Part shown: in pieces, positions 1 to 9,634 of the stretch
How the letters are laid out: the number at the start of each line of letters is the position of its first letter
Numbering within the stretch: the first letter of the stretch is position 1
Program-made: the position numbers and the translations under genes
The notes under the pieces: generated by a model
Databases searched by the model: none
What the model saw: the letters and a program-made list of their open reading frames with translations, nothing else
Told to the model about the DNA's origin: nothing
Origin: Bacilli bacterium
GTDB lineage: Bacteria > Bacillota_I > Bacilli_A > RFN20 > CAG-826
Direction of reading: 5' to 3'
DNA: 64,000 nt
Assembly: GCA_017445245.1 (NCBI GenBank)
Contig: JAFSUM010000014.1
Coordinates: forward strand, 59,366-123,365

Positions 1-3000
1 TTCCTTGGTCGAGAACTCGTCGAAGGAAATCTGGCCGTCCTTGAGGAAGGCAGAACCCTTAAGAACATCGACGAGGGCGCAGAGGACTTCCGTTTCCTGG
101 TCCCAACCATGGGAAGCGGTAATCGATTTGATGACGGATTTAAGGGTTTTTTGCGTCCCTTTCAGGTAGGCGCGGTCCAACTGATCGTCATCGAGGGTCG
201 TCGATTCGGCGCCGGTGTATTTGTCGACGAAGACATAGACGCCGGAGTTCTTGACGAAGGTCAGGATGAGGTCTTCAAAGACCGTGAGTTCGGGTAACTT
301 CTCAGTCGGAGAATAGAGGTCGTTGACCGAGGAAGGATTAAAGACCTTAGAATTACGGGAAGCATAGAAGAGCGGACGGAGCAAGGTATCGGAATCGAGC
401 GTTTCGAAGTTGAAGTTGCCGTCTTTGAGAGCTTGGTTATTCGCGGCGAGTTTGATGAGGCTCACCATGAATTCCGTCTCTTGATCGCGTTGCTTAAGGA
501 CGGCGGAAACGGCGGCACCGCTGCGATCGGTTCCGTTTTCTTCCATCGCGGTGACGAGCTGCTCGGCATTGCGGAAGAACCAGCCGATGTTCGCGTTCTC
601 CGTCTTTATCGAAGAGGAGACCGAGCCGGATTCGAAAGCCTTATAGAAGACGTTCGGGGGCAAGACGGCGCCAAGCGAATCCATCGAGCAGATATCGTTA
701 AGCGCCATGACGAGGGCCGGAACGGATTCAGCTTTGAATTCGGTGAGGCTATCGATGCCGCCAAGGCTATTGAGCGAGGCGACGACTTTGCCGAGTTTGA
801 CGAGTTCGGCGTCCCACCCTTCTTTGGTTTCGGGTAAGGCCATGGCGCGGACGAACGTGGTCGAAAGGGCCTTCTTGTCGGCGACGACTTGGGCGGATTT
901 GCTCGTCCAATAAGCCTCGCCTTTTTCTTCGAGGACCTGTTTGACGGTCTTTCCGCCAAAGGCATCCACTTTCTTCTCGGCATAGTCCGTGAAGAGTTTG
1001 AACTGCGAGTATTCGTTGATGGAGAGCATGATCTTGTCGGTGAAGAAATCATCGAAGACATAAGTACCATCGGGCATGACGAAGATATTCGATTTCGCCA
1101 GTTCGCGGACGAGTTCGATGACCGAAGGATCGAAGACGTCGAGGCTCGAGAGATCGAGGCCGTTGGCGGCGAGGTTCAAGATGGCCTGCATCGCGATGCC
1201 TTCGTTGGCCCAGTCTTCGGGGGTGACGAGGTTCTTATAGGTGACGCCGATCGCTTCGAGGTCGAGGATCTTGTCCGAATCCAAAAGGGTTCCGAGCAGG
1301 TTCGCGTCGAAGAACGGCGGGAGAATCTTGCGCAAGGTGGTCGATTTGCCGATATTGGCAAAGAGTTCGTCGATGCCGACTTTCGAGAGAGTGTCGATCG
1401 CTTCCGTCGAGGAGGATTCGGCAAGCTGGGAGAGTTCTTCGACGATGCCGGTCTCCGCAAGCTGACGGAACACCTGGACCGTGAAGAAGTTATCACGCCT
1501 GGTTCTCAGGTTATCGCCATCCCAATCGCTGGCGAGAGCGACGCCATCGAGAGTCTCATAAGTGATTTCGATACGGGAATCGGGATCGATATCCTTGAGG
1601 AAGTATTGGAGCAAGCTGGCGATGTTATAGTTCGTCACCTCTTTGGAGTCGATCGTATAGACGGGGTTAAGGATCGGCGAACCGGTGAGGATATCCAAAA
1701 GGTGCGTGACCTCATAATGCTTTTCCGCCGTCTCGAACGCGGTCAAGGCGTGGAAGAAGCTATTGGCGTCGACGGTACCGGTCTGGTCGGTCTTGGTGAT
1801 GGCACCGATGCTGGCGAGGACGTCGGGACAATATTTGGCAACCGAGATGATATTGGAGAGTTCTTTGCCAAGGTTCGGGCAGTTGAAGTCCACTTTTTCG
1901 ATGCCCATCTTGCCCAAAGCGCCATCCGCGGCGAGCAAAGGACGGACGTAATGGTTTCCCAAAACGGGAGACATGTACGTCATTAGTTGAGAGGAATCGA
2001 GGTTTTCGATGGCCGTCATGAAGGCATCGGCGATGGTGGGATTGAATTCAATCAACGTGCCATCGGAAGCGAATTCGAGGCCGGGGTGATTCTTATAATC
2101 GGCGAGGAAGGCCTGGCCCGCTTCGCTCTGGGTGAAATCGCCCGCGATGTCGAGGATGTGGCCGAGTTCACGCTTGTAGTTGATTTTCTCTTCGGAGGGT
2201 TTGTCGGGGTCGCCGATGAGACGGTCCGCAATCGCGCCGGTCTGATCGAGGAAGTCGGCGGGATCTTCGGGATCGGTGAGGACCTCTTGATTCAAGGTCA
2301 ACGCGCCGAACTGAAGGGCGGCGGGCAAAACATAGGAAATCAGGTCGGAGTCTAGCAAACAGATGCCCGACTGGCTTTCACCGGCATCGTTCGTGAGCGG
2401 TTCGCCGCTAGCGTCACGTTCGCCGATAAGGGCTTTGATGAGGGCGGGCATGTTCTTCGCGGCATTGGCGAGGAAGTCGGCGACCATTTCGTCTTCGCTA
2501 TTCATCGAAGTATCGGCAATCGCGTTTTTCGGCAAGGCTTCCATCGCTTCTTTCGAGGTGCGGAGGATCTGCGCTTCCTTGAACCAGTCGATTTCGGCAA
2601 AGCGCTTTTCGTTGAGTTCGCCTTCAGCGTTCATCGGCAAGAGGTCGGCAAAGATGGAATCGCCGTTATTCAAATAATCTTGGTAGACAAAGCCCGAAAG
2701 GACGGCGTTGACGTAAGCGCGAGCATCCGCATCTTCGGCCATGCGCTCCTCGATGCGATTAAGGGTCGCACTGGAGAAGGAACCTAAGCCATCATAAACG
2801 GGGACAAAGGTTTCAGCTTCAGCAGATTCGATGGTGTGGACAAATTCCGAGGAGGCGATGCGACCAAACGTCTGCATGCGCGCCTTTTTGGAAAGTTCGA
2901 AGTCGGCGGAGAGACCACTGCCCTGGAATTCTTCTTGGAGGAAGTCGACGTTCTCGGCGATTTCATAGGCCAAAGGCGTCAACGTCTCAAATAGTTCGCC

Positions 3001-3987
3001 ATCCCCTTGGGCGAGAAGATAGAGGGATTGACCGACGAGCAAAGAGGAATGGAGGATGGAGCTCGCGAGGGCGTCGGTCGGCTTCTCGGTGAACAAGACG
3101 GAAGAGAGAGCACCTTCGACGTTGGAGAAGATGCGGACTTCCTTGACGAGGTTGGCCTGATAGGTTTTTCCGTCGACCGTGTAGCTATTCTGGGCGACGA
3201 ACTGGGCGATCTGGGTGTCGAGGGTATCGGTGCCCGCGCCTTTCGTCCACGCAAAGAAGGCTTTGTTGAAAATGGAATTATCGTACGTATTGATGACGTC
3301 GCGCACCAAATTGACCGTCTCGTTTTGAGAGGGTGGGATGACGGCGTTGTTTTTGATGGCGCTGACCAAACCGGTCAACGGGGAGATACCGACGATGGCG
3401 ATGGCAATAAAGGCCAACGCCTCTTCGATCGAGGAAATCCAGCGCTTGGTCGGTTTGCGTTTGGGCTTAGGAATAAAGAACTTGAAGCCGATATGCCATA
3501 GCAAGGTAATAAGGAGGGAACCGATGGTAAGCGTGATGATGGCCCAAACGAAGACGAGGGCAAGGCGAATCAACGAGCCGGCAAGGGCAATCGAATAGTT
3601 CGCAATAGCCGCGGGGGAAGCGTTCAACTTCAACCCATCGTGGAGCAAGGCATATACCAGGTTATAGAGCGTTTCGTAAACCGTGGTGACAGGTACGCTT
3701 ACCTGAGTCCCTTGGTTAAACTCGACGACAATAGGCCCGGCGATCCATTGATGGAGGTCGATACCGCCGACGGCCCCGGAAATCGGACCGAGACACAAAA
3801 GCGGAATGATGAAGAACAAGGCCAGGAAGATGACCCTGTACGTTCCGGACTTCCATCCGCGTAACAAGCCGCGGAGGGCGAGGATCAATATCAAGGCCAA
3901 GACGACGATGAAGGCGACGAGGCACCCCGTATCGATCCACTCAAGAATTTGCTGTTTCGAAATAGACAATAAAATGTTGGTTCCCAT
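1..3987 (-). CDS. Very large membrane-anchored protein, CvpA-like N-terminus (3' end outside window)
   Basis: The minus-strand frame is open without a stop from the ATG at 3987 to the window edge, giving at least 1329 residues. The N-terminus has four hydrophobic segments (about residues 21-38, 51-68, 132-165 and 188-210). A basic turn with the sequence RGLLRG follows the first, a layout like CvpA (colicin V production protein family) domains. The remaining ~1100 residues are acidic, soluble-looking and mostly helical, without a motif I recognise; they are probably extracytoplasmic. A -10-like AATAAT lies 6 nt before the start and there is no Shine-Dalgarno sequence, so the mRNA may be leaderless. 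The C-terminus and function are unknown; the CvpA assignment is by topology only. Confidence 0.75.
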   Translation of the reverse strand, partial: MGTNILLSISKQQILEWIDTGCLVAFIVVLALILILALRGLLRGWKSGTYRVIFLALFFIIPLLCLGPISGAVGGIDLHQWIAGPIVVEFNQGTQVSVPVTTVYETLYNLVYALLHDGLKLNASPAAIANYSIALAGSLIRLALVFVWAIITLTIGSLLITLLWHIGFKFFIPKPKRKPTKRWISSIEEALAFIAIAIVGISPLTGLVSAIKNNAVIPPSQNETVNLVRDVINTYDNSIFNKAFFAWTKGAGTDTLDTQIAQFVAQNSYTVDGKTYQANLVKEVRIFSNVEGALSSVLFTEKPTDALASSILHSSLLVGQSLYLLAQGDGELFETLTPLAYEIAENVDFLQEEFQGSGLSADFELSKKARMQTFGRIASSEFVHTIESAEAETFVPVYDGLGSFSSATLNRIEERMAEDADARAYVNAVLSGFVYQDYLNNGDSIFADLLPMNAEGELNEKRFAEIDWFKEAQILRTSKEAMEALPKNAIADTSMNSEDEMVADFLANAAKNMPALIKALIGERDASGEPLTNDAGESQSGICLLDSDLISYVLPAALQFGALTLNQEVLTDPEDPADFLDQTGAIADRLIGDPDKPSEEKINYKRELGHILDIAGDFTQSEAGQAFLADYKNHPGLEFASDGTLIEFNPTIADAFMTAIENLDSSQLMTYMSPVLGNHYVRPLLAADGALGKMGIEKVDFNCPNLGKELSNIISVAKYCPDVLASIGAITKTDQTGTVDANSFFHALTAFETAEKHYEVTHLLDILTGSPILNPVYTIDSKEVTNYNIASLLQYFLKDIDPDSRIEITYETLDGVALASDWDGDNLRTRRDNFFTVQVFRQLAETGIVEELSQLAESSSTEAIDTLSKVGIDELFANIGKSTTLRKILPPFFDANLLGTLLDSDKILDLEAIGVTYKNLVTPEDWANEGIAMQAILNLAANGLDLSSLDVFDPSVIELVRELAKSNIFVMPDGTYVFDDFFTDKIMLSINEYSQFKLFTDYAEKKVDAFGGKTVKQVLEEKGEAYWTSKSAQVVADKKALSTTFVRAMALPETKEGWDAELVKLGKVVASLNSLGGIDSLTEFKAESVPALVMALNDICSMDSLGAVLPPNVFYKAFESGSVSSSIKTENANIGWFFRNAEQLVTAMEENGTDRSGAAVSAVLKQRDQETEFMVSLIKLAANNQALKDGNFNFETLDSDTLLRPLFYASRNSKVFNPSSVNDLYSPTEKLPELTVFEDLILTFVKNSGVYVFVDKYTGAESTTLDDDQLDRAYLKGTQKTLKSVIKSITASHGWDQETEVLCALVDVLKGSAFLKDGQISFDEFSTKE

Positions 3988-4068
3988 ACTTACATTATTA
4001 TGCGTGCCCCTACGCGCACCATGCAAATAATTTCCACGAAAAAATAGAGAAATGGTAGACTTCTCCCA

Positions 4069-4965
4069 ATGAAGACGTATTTTCGCCGAACTATTTGCCC
4101 GAAATGCAACTCGTCGCACGACCCGATCGAGGATAAATGCCCCCGTTGCGGGGAGCCAAATCCCGAGTTTACGGACTATGACCCTTTTAAGTTTCACCTG
4201 CGGGACACCATCCCTTGGCAGATTCTTTATTTCGTCATCGGTTGGCTAGGTTTCCAACTCCTCGGCATTACCATCCAGATCATCATCCAAGCGGGTTTTG
4301 GCATAAGCCACCCCGAGGCGACCAAAGAAGAATTGGTGGCCTTCATGAATACCGTCGGCGTCAATTTTGCCATCACGGGTATCGCTTATCTGCTTTTATT
4401 CGGGGCCTTCATTCTCATCCTTTGCTTGCGTAAACGGATACATGGGCTAATTAAAACGTTCACGAATTGGCTTCCGTATGTCGTAGGAATCGGCGGCGGC
4501 ATCGCCCTTCTTGGCGTGTCGCTCACCTATGGCCTTTTAGCCGATAGCCTCATGAAACTTGCCAACATCGTTCCTTCGGTCAACGAAAACGAAAGCGCCG
4601 TCCGCGCCATGGTGCAAGGTTTCCCCGTTCTATCGATCTTCCTCTTTGGCATTATCGGGCCTTTCTGTGAGGAAATAACGTACAGAGTCGGCCTATTCGG
4701 CTTCACTTCCCGCTTAGGAAAGGTACTCGCATACATCATTTCCTCGCTCATTTTCGCCTTCATCCATTTCGGCTGGACGACTCTATTCGGCGGAACGCGC
4801 GACGATATTCTCATCGAAGTAATCAACATCCCGAGTTACATCATCGCCGGGCTTGGGCTCGCTTTGCTTTATGACCGCTGCGGCTTCTGCGCTTCCTTAC
4901 TCGCCCACGTCACCAATAATATGGTCTCTGTCATCAGCAATCTCATCGTCGGGGGTGGCGCATAA
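4069..4965 (+). CDS. CPBP-family intramembrane metalloprotease with N-terminal zinc ribbon
   Basis: 298 aa. The N-terminus carries a zinc ribbon (CPKC at about residues 11-14, CPRC at about 25-28). About seven membrane segments follow. The CPBP/Abi (CAAX protease-like) motifs are complete: EEITYR at about 201-206, FIHFGW near 229 and HVTNN near 283, giving the Glu/His/Asn catalytic set. Members are membrane proteases or scaffold proteins, often linked to bacteriocin immunity or signalling; the substrate cannot be read here. The stop overlaps the start of the TraX gene by one base (TAATG), so the two are translationally coupled. A TAGACT -10 candidate lies 7 nt before the ATG with no Shine-Dalgarno sequence. 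Confidence 0.85.
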   Translation: MKTYFRRTICPKCNSSHDPIEDKCPRCGEPNPEFTDYDPFKFHLRDTIPWQILYFVIGWLGFQLLGITIQIIIQAGFGISHPEATKEELVAFMNTVGVNFAITGIAYLLLFGAFILILCLRKRIHGLIKTFTNWLPYVVGIGGGIALLGVSLTYGLLADSLMKLANIVPSVNENESAVRAMVQGFPVLSIFLFGIIGPFCEEITYRVGLFGFTSRLGKVLAYIISSLIFAFIHFGWTTLFGGTRDDILIEVINIPSYIIAGLGLALLYDRCGFCASLLAHVTNNMVSVISNLIVGGGA

Positions 4966-5882
4966 TGCAAGAACGCAACTGGCAAGTCCTTTCGGGCTTC
5001 GTCTTGAAAGTCATCGCCCTCCTCACGATGACGTTCGACCACATCGGCTTTTTCCTGATGTTAGGAAACAATTCGGGAACATCGCTTTACCAAGTCGGCT
5101 TTGTCTTCCGCTGCATCGGGCGCATCGCCTTTCCCCTGCTCATCATGCTCTGCGCCGAGGGCGTGCGTTATAGTCGTCACCCATGGAAGTATTTCCTGCG
5201 TTTGCTCATCATGGACGTCGCCATAAAGCTTGTCATGGTCGTCTATTTGTATGGTATCAACCCGAATTCGTATCCGGGGGCGAACGATGGGGTGATCCAA
5301 GGAAACGCCTTCGCAGATCTCGCTTTGGTGGCTTTAACGCTGATTCTGCTCAAACTGCCCGGCTGGAAAAAGAGCTTGGCTGCCCTACCCATCGCCTTCA
5401 CTTGTCTTGTTTTTGCCATCCAGATCTATGAAACTTCCAAGGGCATGGTAGTCGTTTGGCTGCCCTCGTTTTTAAGACCTGGGTATAGTCTTTTCGGCTT
5501 ATTGATCGCTTTGGGCTTCTATTTTGCCTATCCCATCGCGGACCGCCTTTGCAAGCCTTTACGCGAGGCGATTTCCATGACCGAGGAAGCGTACCGCGAC
5601 ACGAACGCCTACCGCCGTCTAGTCAACGGCATCGGTTCTTTTGCCCTCTTTGCCGTGACGCTTATCTTCTGGGGACTCAGCTATGTCTACTTTGATGGCG
5701 CGGCTTCTTTAAAACCCCTAGACCCCTACTGGATGGGACTACAATCCTATTGCTTGCTCGCGTTGCCCCTGCTCTTCCTCTATTCGGGGAAGCGCGGATA
5801 CGACTCGAAACCCATGCGCTGGATTACCTATTTGTACTATCCGGTGCATATGGCTGTCCTACTCGCCATCTTTTGGTTATAG
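4965..5882 (+). CDS. TraX-family membrane protein
   Basis: 305 aa with about eight membrane segments. The N-terminal signature (TFDHIGFFL, then FRCIGRIAFPLL and a CAEG motif) is that of the TraX family, named for the F-plasmid pilin acetylase. Chromosomal homologues in Firmicutes are common and mostly uncharacterised; an acyltransferase-like role is inferred from the family. The gene overlaps the CPBP protease stop by one base and ends in TAG 24 nt before thioredoxin, so the three genes may form one transcript. No plasmid-transfer genes are nearby, which argues against a conjugation role. Confidence 0.8.
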   Translation: MQERNWQVLSGFVLKVIALLTMTFDHIGFFLMLGNNSGTSLYQVGFVFRCIGRIAFPLLIMLCAEGVRYSRHPWKYFLRLLIMDVAIKLVMVVYLYGINPNSYPGANDGVIQGNAFADLALVALTLILLKLPGWKKSLAALPIAFTCLVFAIQIYETSKGMVVVWLPSFLRPGYSLFGLLIALGFYFAYPIADRLCKPLREAISMTEEAYRDTNAYRRLVNGIGSFALFAVTLIFWGLSYVYFDGAASLKPLDPYWMGLQSYCLLALPLLFLYSGKRGYDSKPMRWITYLYYPVHMAVLLAIFWL

Positions 5883-5906
5883 TACCCTCGAAAGGAGATT
5901 TCACTC

Positions 5907-6212
5907 ATGATCAAACACGTCAAAACCAACGCCGAATTCGAAGAGGCCATCGCTAAAGGCGAAGTCCTCGTGGACTTCTGGGCCACTTGGTGCGGCCCCT
6001 GCCGCATGCTCGCCCCCGTCTTGGAGGAAGTCGGTGCGGAACACCCCGAACTGACGATCGTCAAAGTCGATGTCGACGAAGCGAGCGATCTCGCCGCCAA
6101 ATTCGGCATCTCGTCCATCCCGACCCTCATCCGCTTCCAGGATGGCAAGATCATCGACAAGACCCTGGGTTTCATGCCGAAGCCCAAACTCCTCGCCTTC
6201 CTCGGCCGGTAA
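5907..6212 (+). CDS. trxA: Thioredoxin
   Basis: 101 aa, normal length for a single-domain thioredoxin. The active site WCGPC sits at about residues 29-33 after FWAT, and the cis-proline (SIPT) is at about 74-77. It acts as a cytosolic dithiol-disulfide oxidoreductase, reduced by thioredoxin reductase, which is not in this window. The start is fixed by a strong AAAGGAG site 9 nt upstream. The gene follows TraX closely. No convincing hairpin terminator is visible after the stop. Confidence 0.95.
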   Translation: MIKHVKTNAEFEEAIAKGEVLVDFWATWCGPCRMLAPVLEEVGAEHPELTIVKVDVDEASDLAAKFGISSIPTLIRFQDGKIIDKTLGFMPKPKLLAFLGR

Positions 6213-6221
6213 TTAGCGGCT

Positions 6222-6359
6222 TCAATCGACCAAAACAATATAACCGAACTCTTTTTTGCGTTTTCCGCCCCCGCCAAAATGAGCCCAATCGCATAGATGA
6301 ACGCCGTGCCCATAAGACTTAATATTCCACGCGCATTTGAGGCAACCGAAGATCCCCAT
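6222..6359 (-). CDS. Candidate 45-aa Cys/His-containing small ORF
   Basis: An open frame from ATG 6359 to TGA 6222 would encode 45 aa with a CLKC motif, scattered His residues, a GGGGKRKK stretch and a hydrophobic end. There is no good ribosome-binding site, and another minus-strand frame is also open across the stretch. It is listed because the ~280-base gap between trxA and the next gene otherwise holds nothing recognisable. It may equally be gene debris. I do not recognise it. Confidence 0.2.
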   Translation of the reverse strand: MGIFGCLKCAWNIKSYGHGVHLCDWAHFGGGGKRKKEFGYIVLVD

Positions 6360-6491
6360 TTCAATGCCGTTCTTTCGCAGATTACTCTATGAGTTTTCCA
6401 TAGAACAATAGGAAAAGCAGGCTCTTAAAATCTAAAACTTCAGGTCAGTTTAATTATTGTGATTTCTTTTCTATAAGATATAACGAATATA

Positions 6492-7601
6492 ATGAAGATT
6501 AACCTGGTATTCAAAAAACAAGCCTTTTTGGGTCTCATCGCATTAGTTTTATTTTCATGCGGAAAAGAGGAAAGACCGCTCACTTCAACGAGTGGCTAGG
6601 ATTCTGTCGACACAGCAACAGATTCTAGCGTTTCTTTTGTCCCCGTGTACGGAATAGAAAAAGCCATCGAAACATTTCCGTTGGACAAACCTTATCCCAT
6701 CCCCGGTCAGCCAAACCCACTTCTTCATGCGACAACAGTCATTTGGGACGGCCGTTTCGAAGGCGAAGATGATTATGTGGCCGTACGCAAGGGGGAAGTG
6801 GCAACTTACGAAATCGATTGTGCACTAAGCGAAATGAGTTACCTTTTTGTGTATCTTCCGACTTCGGAATACGAAAAAGCTGCCGATGGCGCTGACTTTT
6901 TCGCTAAAGTTTTTCCCATGGAAACACAGCTCTATTACGAAGGCGGAAATGATGTTGTAGACGGAAAACTAATAACTGGATATCGATTTGCTTATCTAAA
7001 AGGTAACGTACCCACGCCTCTAAGCCAAACAGGGTTACAAGTTTATCAAAGCCCACAGCCCGTTGCGCCGGCAATTATCGGTGATTATGTTCTGGTCTTT
7101 GCCTCCCGCATACGGGAGGTGACCGCTGTCTATGAATTAGGAAGCGGTTTAGTTATCAACAAAAAAGCATCTCTTCTCGATCGTTTCCCTATGAGAATCG
7201 ATGGCGAAGTCGCCGTTGCGTACCCCGCCTATTCGAAGCAGCAACCTTCTAAAATCGATTTCGAAAAGTCATCCCGCCACATCAGTGTGCATGATGCATC
7301 TGAATTAGATGTCAGCCCCTATATTTATTGCTGGACGGGGAGCAGTGACTACCCACTTTTCACCATCGAAACCATTCAAGGACAGGATGCCGTTCGTTGT
7401 CCTATTTCAAGCGGAAATCGCGATTATCTTAATGACAATGCCCTTTCGGGTGGATCAGGTATCTTCGGATCTCACCAGGAGGAGTTCCGCAATATCTTGA
7501 TCGAAAATACCCAACAACGTGAAGATCAATACAACGGCATCAGCGCTGCTTTCAATTACATGCAAATAAAAAAGCTTGTTCAAGAAGCCTACGCGGCCTA
7601 G
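6492..7601 (+). pseudogene. Lipoprotein gene interrupted by an in-frame TAG just after the signal peptide
   Basis: From ATG 6492 the frame gives a lipoprotein signal peptide (lipobox LFSC, Cys at residue 23) and a short Thr/Ser linker. It then hits TAG at 6597-6599 (codon 36) and continues in the same frame for 334 codons to 7601. The body has no recognised domain; a GGSGIF motif near the C-terminus is only weakly reminiscent of serine-protease active-site segments. TAG ends other genes here (for example TraX), so general recoding is unlikely. A nonsense mutation, an assembly error, or restart at GTG 6645 giving an unexported 318-aa form are the options. Base composition is AT-richer than the neighbours, suggesting a different origin. 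Confidence 0.65.
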
Positions 7602-7673
7602 CGATATCGCAGTTTAAAGCGTGGAAAAAGAACAGCAGGGCAATAACGATAGGGCAAAGCCATGCAAAAACTT

Positions 7674-7702
7674 TTGGACATCTCCTGCGCATGTGCTATA
7701 TT
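7674..7702 (+). promoter_or_regulatory. Promoter of the tRNA-Asp/tRNA-Gly unit
   Basis: A -35 TTGGAC (7674-7679) and a -10 TATATT (7697-7702) are separated by 17 nt. The start would fall about 5 nt before the mature tRNA-Asp 5' end. Confidence 0.8.
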
Positions 7703-7713
7703 TGTTGCCGCTC

Positions 7714-7790
7714 GGACCATTGGTGTAGCGGCCTAACATGCTTCCCTGTCACGGAAGAGATCACGAGTTCGAATCTCGTATGGTCCGCCA
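7714..7790 (+). tRNA. tRNA-Asp (GTC)
   Basis: Complete cloverleaf. Acceptor GGACCAT pairs with ATGGTCC, the anticodon loop is CTGTCAC (anticodon GTC), the T-arm reads GTTCGAATC, and CCA is encoded. Only 2 nt separate it from tRNA-Gly, so the two are one transcript. Confidence 0.95.
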
Positions 7791-7792
7791 AC

Positions 7793-7866
7793 GCAGACGT
7801 AGTTCAATGGTAGAACTCCAGCCTTCCAAGCTGGTCACGCGGGTCCGATTCCCGTCGTCTGCTCCA
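7793..7866 (+). tRNA. tRNA-Gly (TCC)
   Basis: Acceptor GCAGACG pairs with CGTCTGC, the anticodon loop is CTTCCAA (anticodon TCC), and the discriminator is T followed by encoded CCA. It is the second gene of the Asp-Gly pair and is followed directly by an intrinsic terminator. Confidence 0.95.
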
Positions 7867-7876
7867 TCCGTAACTT

Positions 7877-7906
7877 CCCCCGTAATAACGGGGCTTTCTT
7901 TTTTTA
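7877..7906 (+). terminator. Intrinsic terminator of the tRNA-Asp/Gly unit
   Basis: The stem CCCCGT/ACGGGG has a 4-nt loop and is followed by a T-rich run. Confidence 0.85.
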
Positions 7907-7949
7907 TCCTCGTCTTCATTCCGAAAACCGAAGATAGTACAATGCCCGC

Positions 7950-8939
7950 ATGGAAGAAAAGAAAAAACACCGCCTTAGCTTAAAAACGCGTAATCGCATC
8001 CTCGCCTACATTAACGCCGCCTTTTCAGTCATTACCATTCTTGCCGGCGTCCTCGTCTTAACGGGATCGGAAATGCAAAACGGCCTCCTTTTCGCCTATA
8101 TCGGCATCGGCGCGGGCGCTTTTATCGCCCTCATCCAGGAAGTCAACGTCCTGATCTTGCGCCATGACAAGCGCTCCATGGCGACCTCCATCCCCTGCAT
8201 CGCAATCTACGTAGTAGTCCTGGTTATACCAGATCTGCCCATGTGGGGATCCGGGACGGAATTGTTCGGTCTCGTCGTCGTTATCATCGCTTCTATTTAT
8301 ATGGCCGTACGCTTTGGCAAACTTATCTACCTGGTCATCGTCAATCGCCCGAAGCACTGGATTCCTTTCATGATCATCCTCGCCGCGATTCTTATCGGCA
8401 GTATCCTCTATATCTGTCTCAACCTCGACCGTCTCGATAACGTCACCTATTACCTTGGTATGTTCCTCGTGGTTGAAGGTCTCATTATCTTCATGATGAG
8501 CCTCGTCTCCGGCGGATCGGCCGTGCGTTTCATCCGTATCCTCGTTCGCACCCACGCAGTTGGCATCATCGTCGGCTTGCTTTTCTTCATGTTGCTCGCC
8601 TCCGTCGTCCTCGCCATGGTCGAACCGGAAATCAAGAATTTTGGCGATGCCATGTGGCACTGCTTCGCCACGATTACGACGATCGGGTTCGGCGATTATT
8701 ACATCGTCTCTTTCCCGGGGCGTATCGTCACGGTACTCCTAGGCATCTACGGTATCGTCGTCGTGGCCTTGATTACGTCGGTCATCGTCAACTTCTATAA
8801 CGACAACCTTGAACAACGCCGTAAAGAAGAGGAAGAGGAAAAAGAAAAAATCGAAGAGCACAAAGACGAGGCCACTTTTGCCGATATCGTTTCGGGCTCA
8901 CCCCATCAAGACGGTGAAGACAAAACCAATTCCGATTAG
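7950..8939 (+). CDS. Voltage-gated-type K+ channel protein
   Basis: 329 aa. About six membrane segments come first, then a pore loop with selectivity filter TTIGFGDYY (about residues 242-250) and a last helix, the plan of a six-TM Kv-like ion channel. GFGD in place of GYGD is a common bacterial variant and fits potassium selectivity. The cytoplasmic tail is a highly charged Lys/Glu coiled-coil-like stretch (about 288-312). TACAAT lies exactly 6 nt before the ATG and there is no Shine-Dalgarno sequence, so the mRNA is probably leaderless. The 3' end overlaps the convergent YhhN gene by 42 bp. Confidence 0.85.
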   Translation: MEEKKKHRLSLKTRNRILAYINAAFSVITILAGVLVLTGSEMQNGLLFAYIGIGAGAFIALIQEVNVLILRHDKRSMATSIPCIAIYVVVLVIPDLPMWGSGTELFGLVVVIIASIYMAVRFGKLIYLVIVNRPKHWIPFMIILAAILIGSILYICLNLDRLDNVTYYLGMFLVVEGLIIFMMSLVSGGSAVRFIRILVRTHAVGIIVGLLFFMLLASVVLAMVEPEIKNFGDAMWHCFATITTIGFGDYYIVSFPGRIVTVLLGIYGIVVVALITSVIVNFYNDNLEQRRKEEEEEKEKIEEHKDEATFADIVSGSPHQDGEDKTNSD

Positions 8940-9578
8940 GGCCTGCGCTAATAAATACGTGAACATGATATAGAAATCGCGTCTACGGATGTCCTTTTTG
9001 AACATCGTAATCGTCAAGATGACATCAGATAAGAGGAAGGACAAAGCACCAAAGACGCATAAGAGAAGATAATCGACCTTGCCTAGGCAGCAAGCGATAA
9101 TCGGGACGATGAGGGCTAGCGACAATACATCGAGATAGAACGCCCCGCCTACGACGAGCTTTTTCTGATGCACGACCCTTCTAGAAATCTGTCCGAAGAT
9201 AAACGGAGACAAGACCGCATAGACCACGATTCCCGCGATGACGCCCCAATGCACAGGGGCGCATAGGCGCACATACTCGATAATATAGACGATATGGCCT
9301 ACGAGGAAGAGCACGAGCCCCAATACGAAAGGCCAGACTTTGTGTTTCTTTAACAAGGAGAAATCCCCTGCCATGCCAAGGAACAAACCGATATAAGGCA
9401 AGGGTTCGGTCGGAATCGCGCAGACGATGCCGATGCCTAGCATCATCGTCGTGAAGCCCTTGGTGATTTTCCGTGGCAATTCTAGTTCCAAGAAGCAGAA
9501 CACCAAGTGGACCAAAGAGACCAAAAGGAAGATGCCGAAAAAGACAAAGCTGACGATAGGGATGCGACTCCAATCCAT
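8898..9578 (-). CDS. YhhN-family membrane protein (lysoplasmalogenase-like)
   Basis: 226 aa, eight or so membrane helices. The motif GMAGDFSLL (about residue 75) and a later LSDVIL match the YhhN/TMEM86 family, whose characterised members hydrolyse the vinyl ether of lysoplasmalogens. The start at 9578 is preferred over the upstream ATG because of an AGAGGT site before it. The gene is convergent with the K+ channel, overlapping its last 42 bp, and divergent from the MFS gene 57 bp away. Whether this organism makes plasmalogens cannot be judged here. Confidence 0.75.
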   Translation of the reverse strand: MDWSRIPIVSFVFFGIFLLVSLVHLVFCFLELELPRKITKGFTTMMLGIGIVCAIPTEPLPYIGLFLGMAGDFSLLKKHKVWPFVLGLVLFLVGHIVYIIEYVRLCAPVHWGVIAGIVVYAVLSPFIFGQISRRVVHQKKLVVGGAFYLDVLSLALIVPIIACCLGKVDYLLLCVFGALSFLLSDVILTITMFKKDIRRRDFYIMFTYLLAQALIGIGFVFTVLMG

Positions 9579-9634
9579 AGAAGTACCTCTTAAACTAAGT
9601 TTACACATTTGGGAGGCGTTATAATAGTTTTGCT

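Noticed and set aside
4965..5882. TraX as evidence for a conjugative element
   Set aside because: No relaxase, T4SS or integrase gene is nearby; chromosomal TraX homologues are common in Firmicutes.
6597..6599. TAG recoded as an amino acid (alternative code)
   Set aside because: TAG ends TraX and the K+ channel normally, and no other gene in the window has an in-frame TAG.
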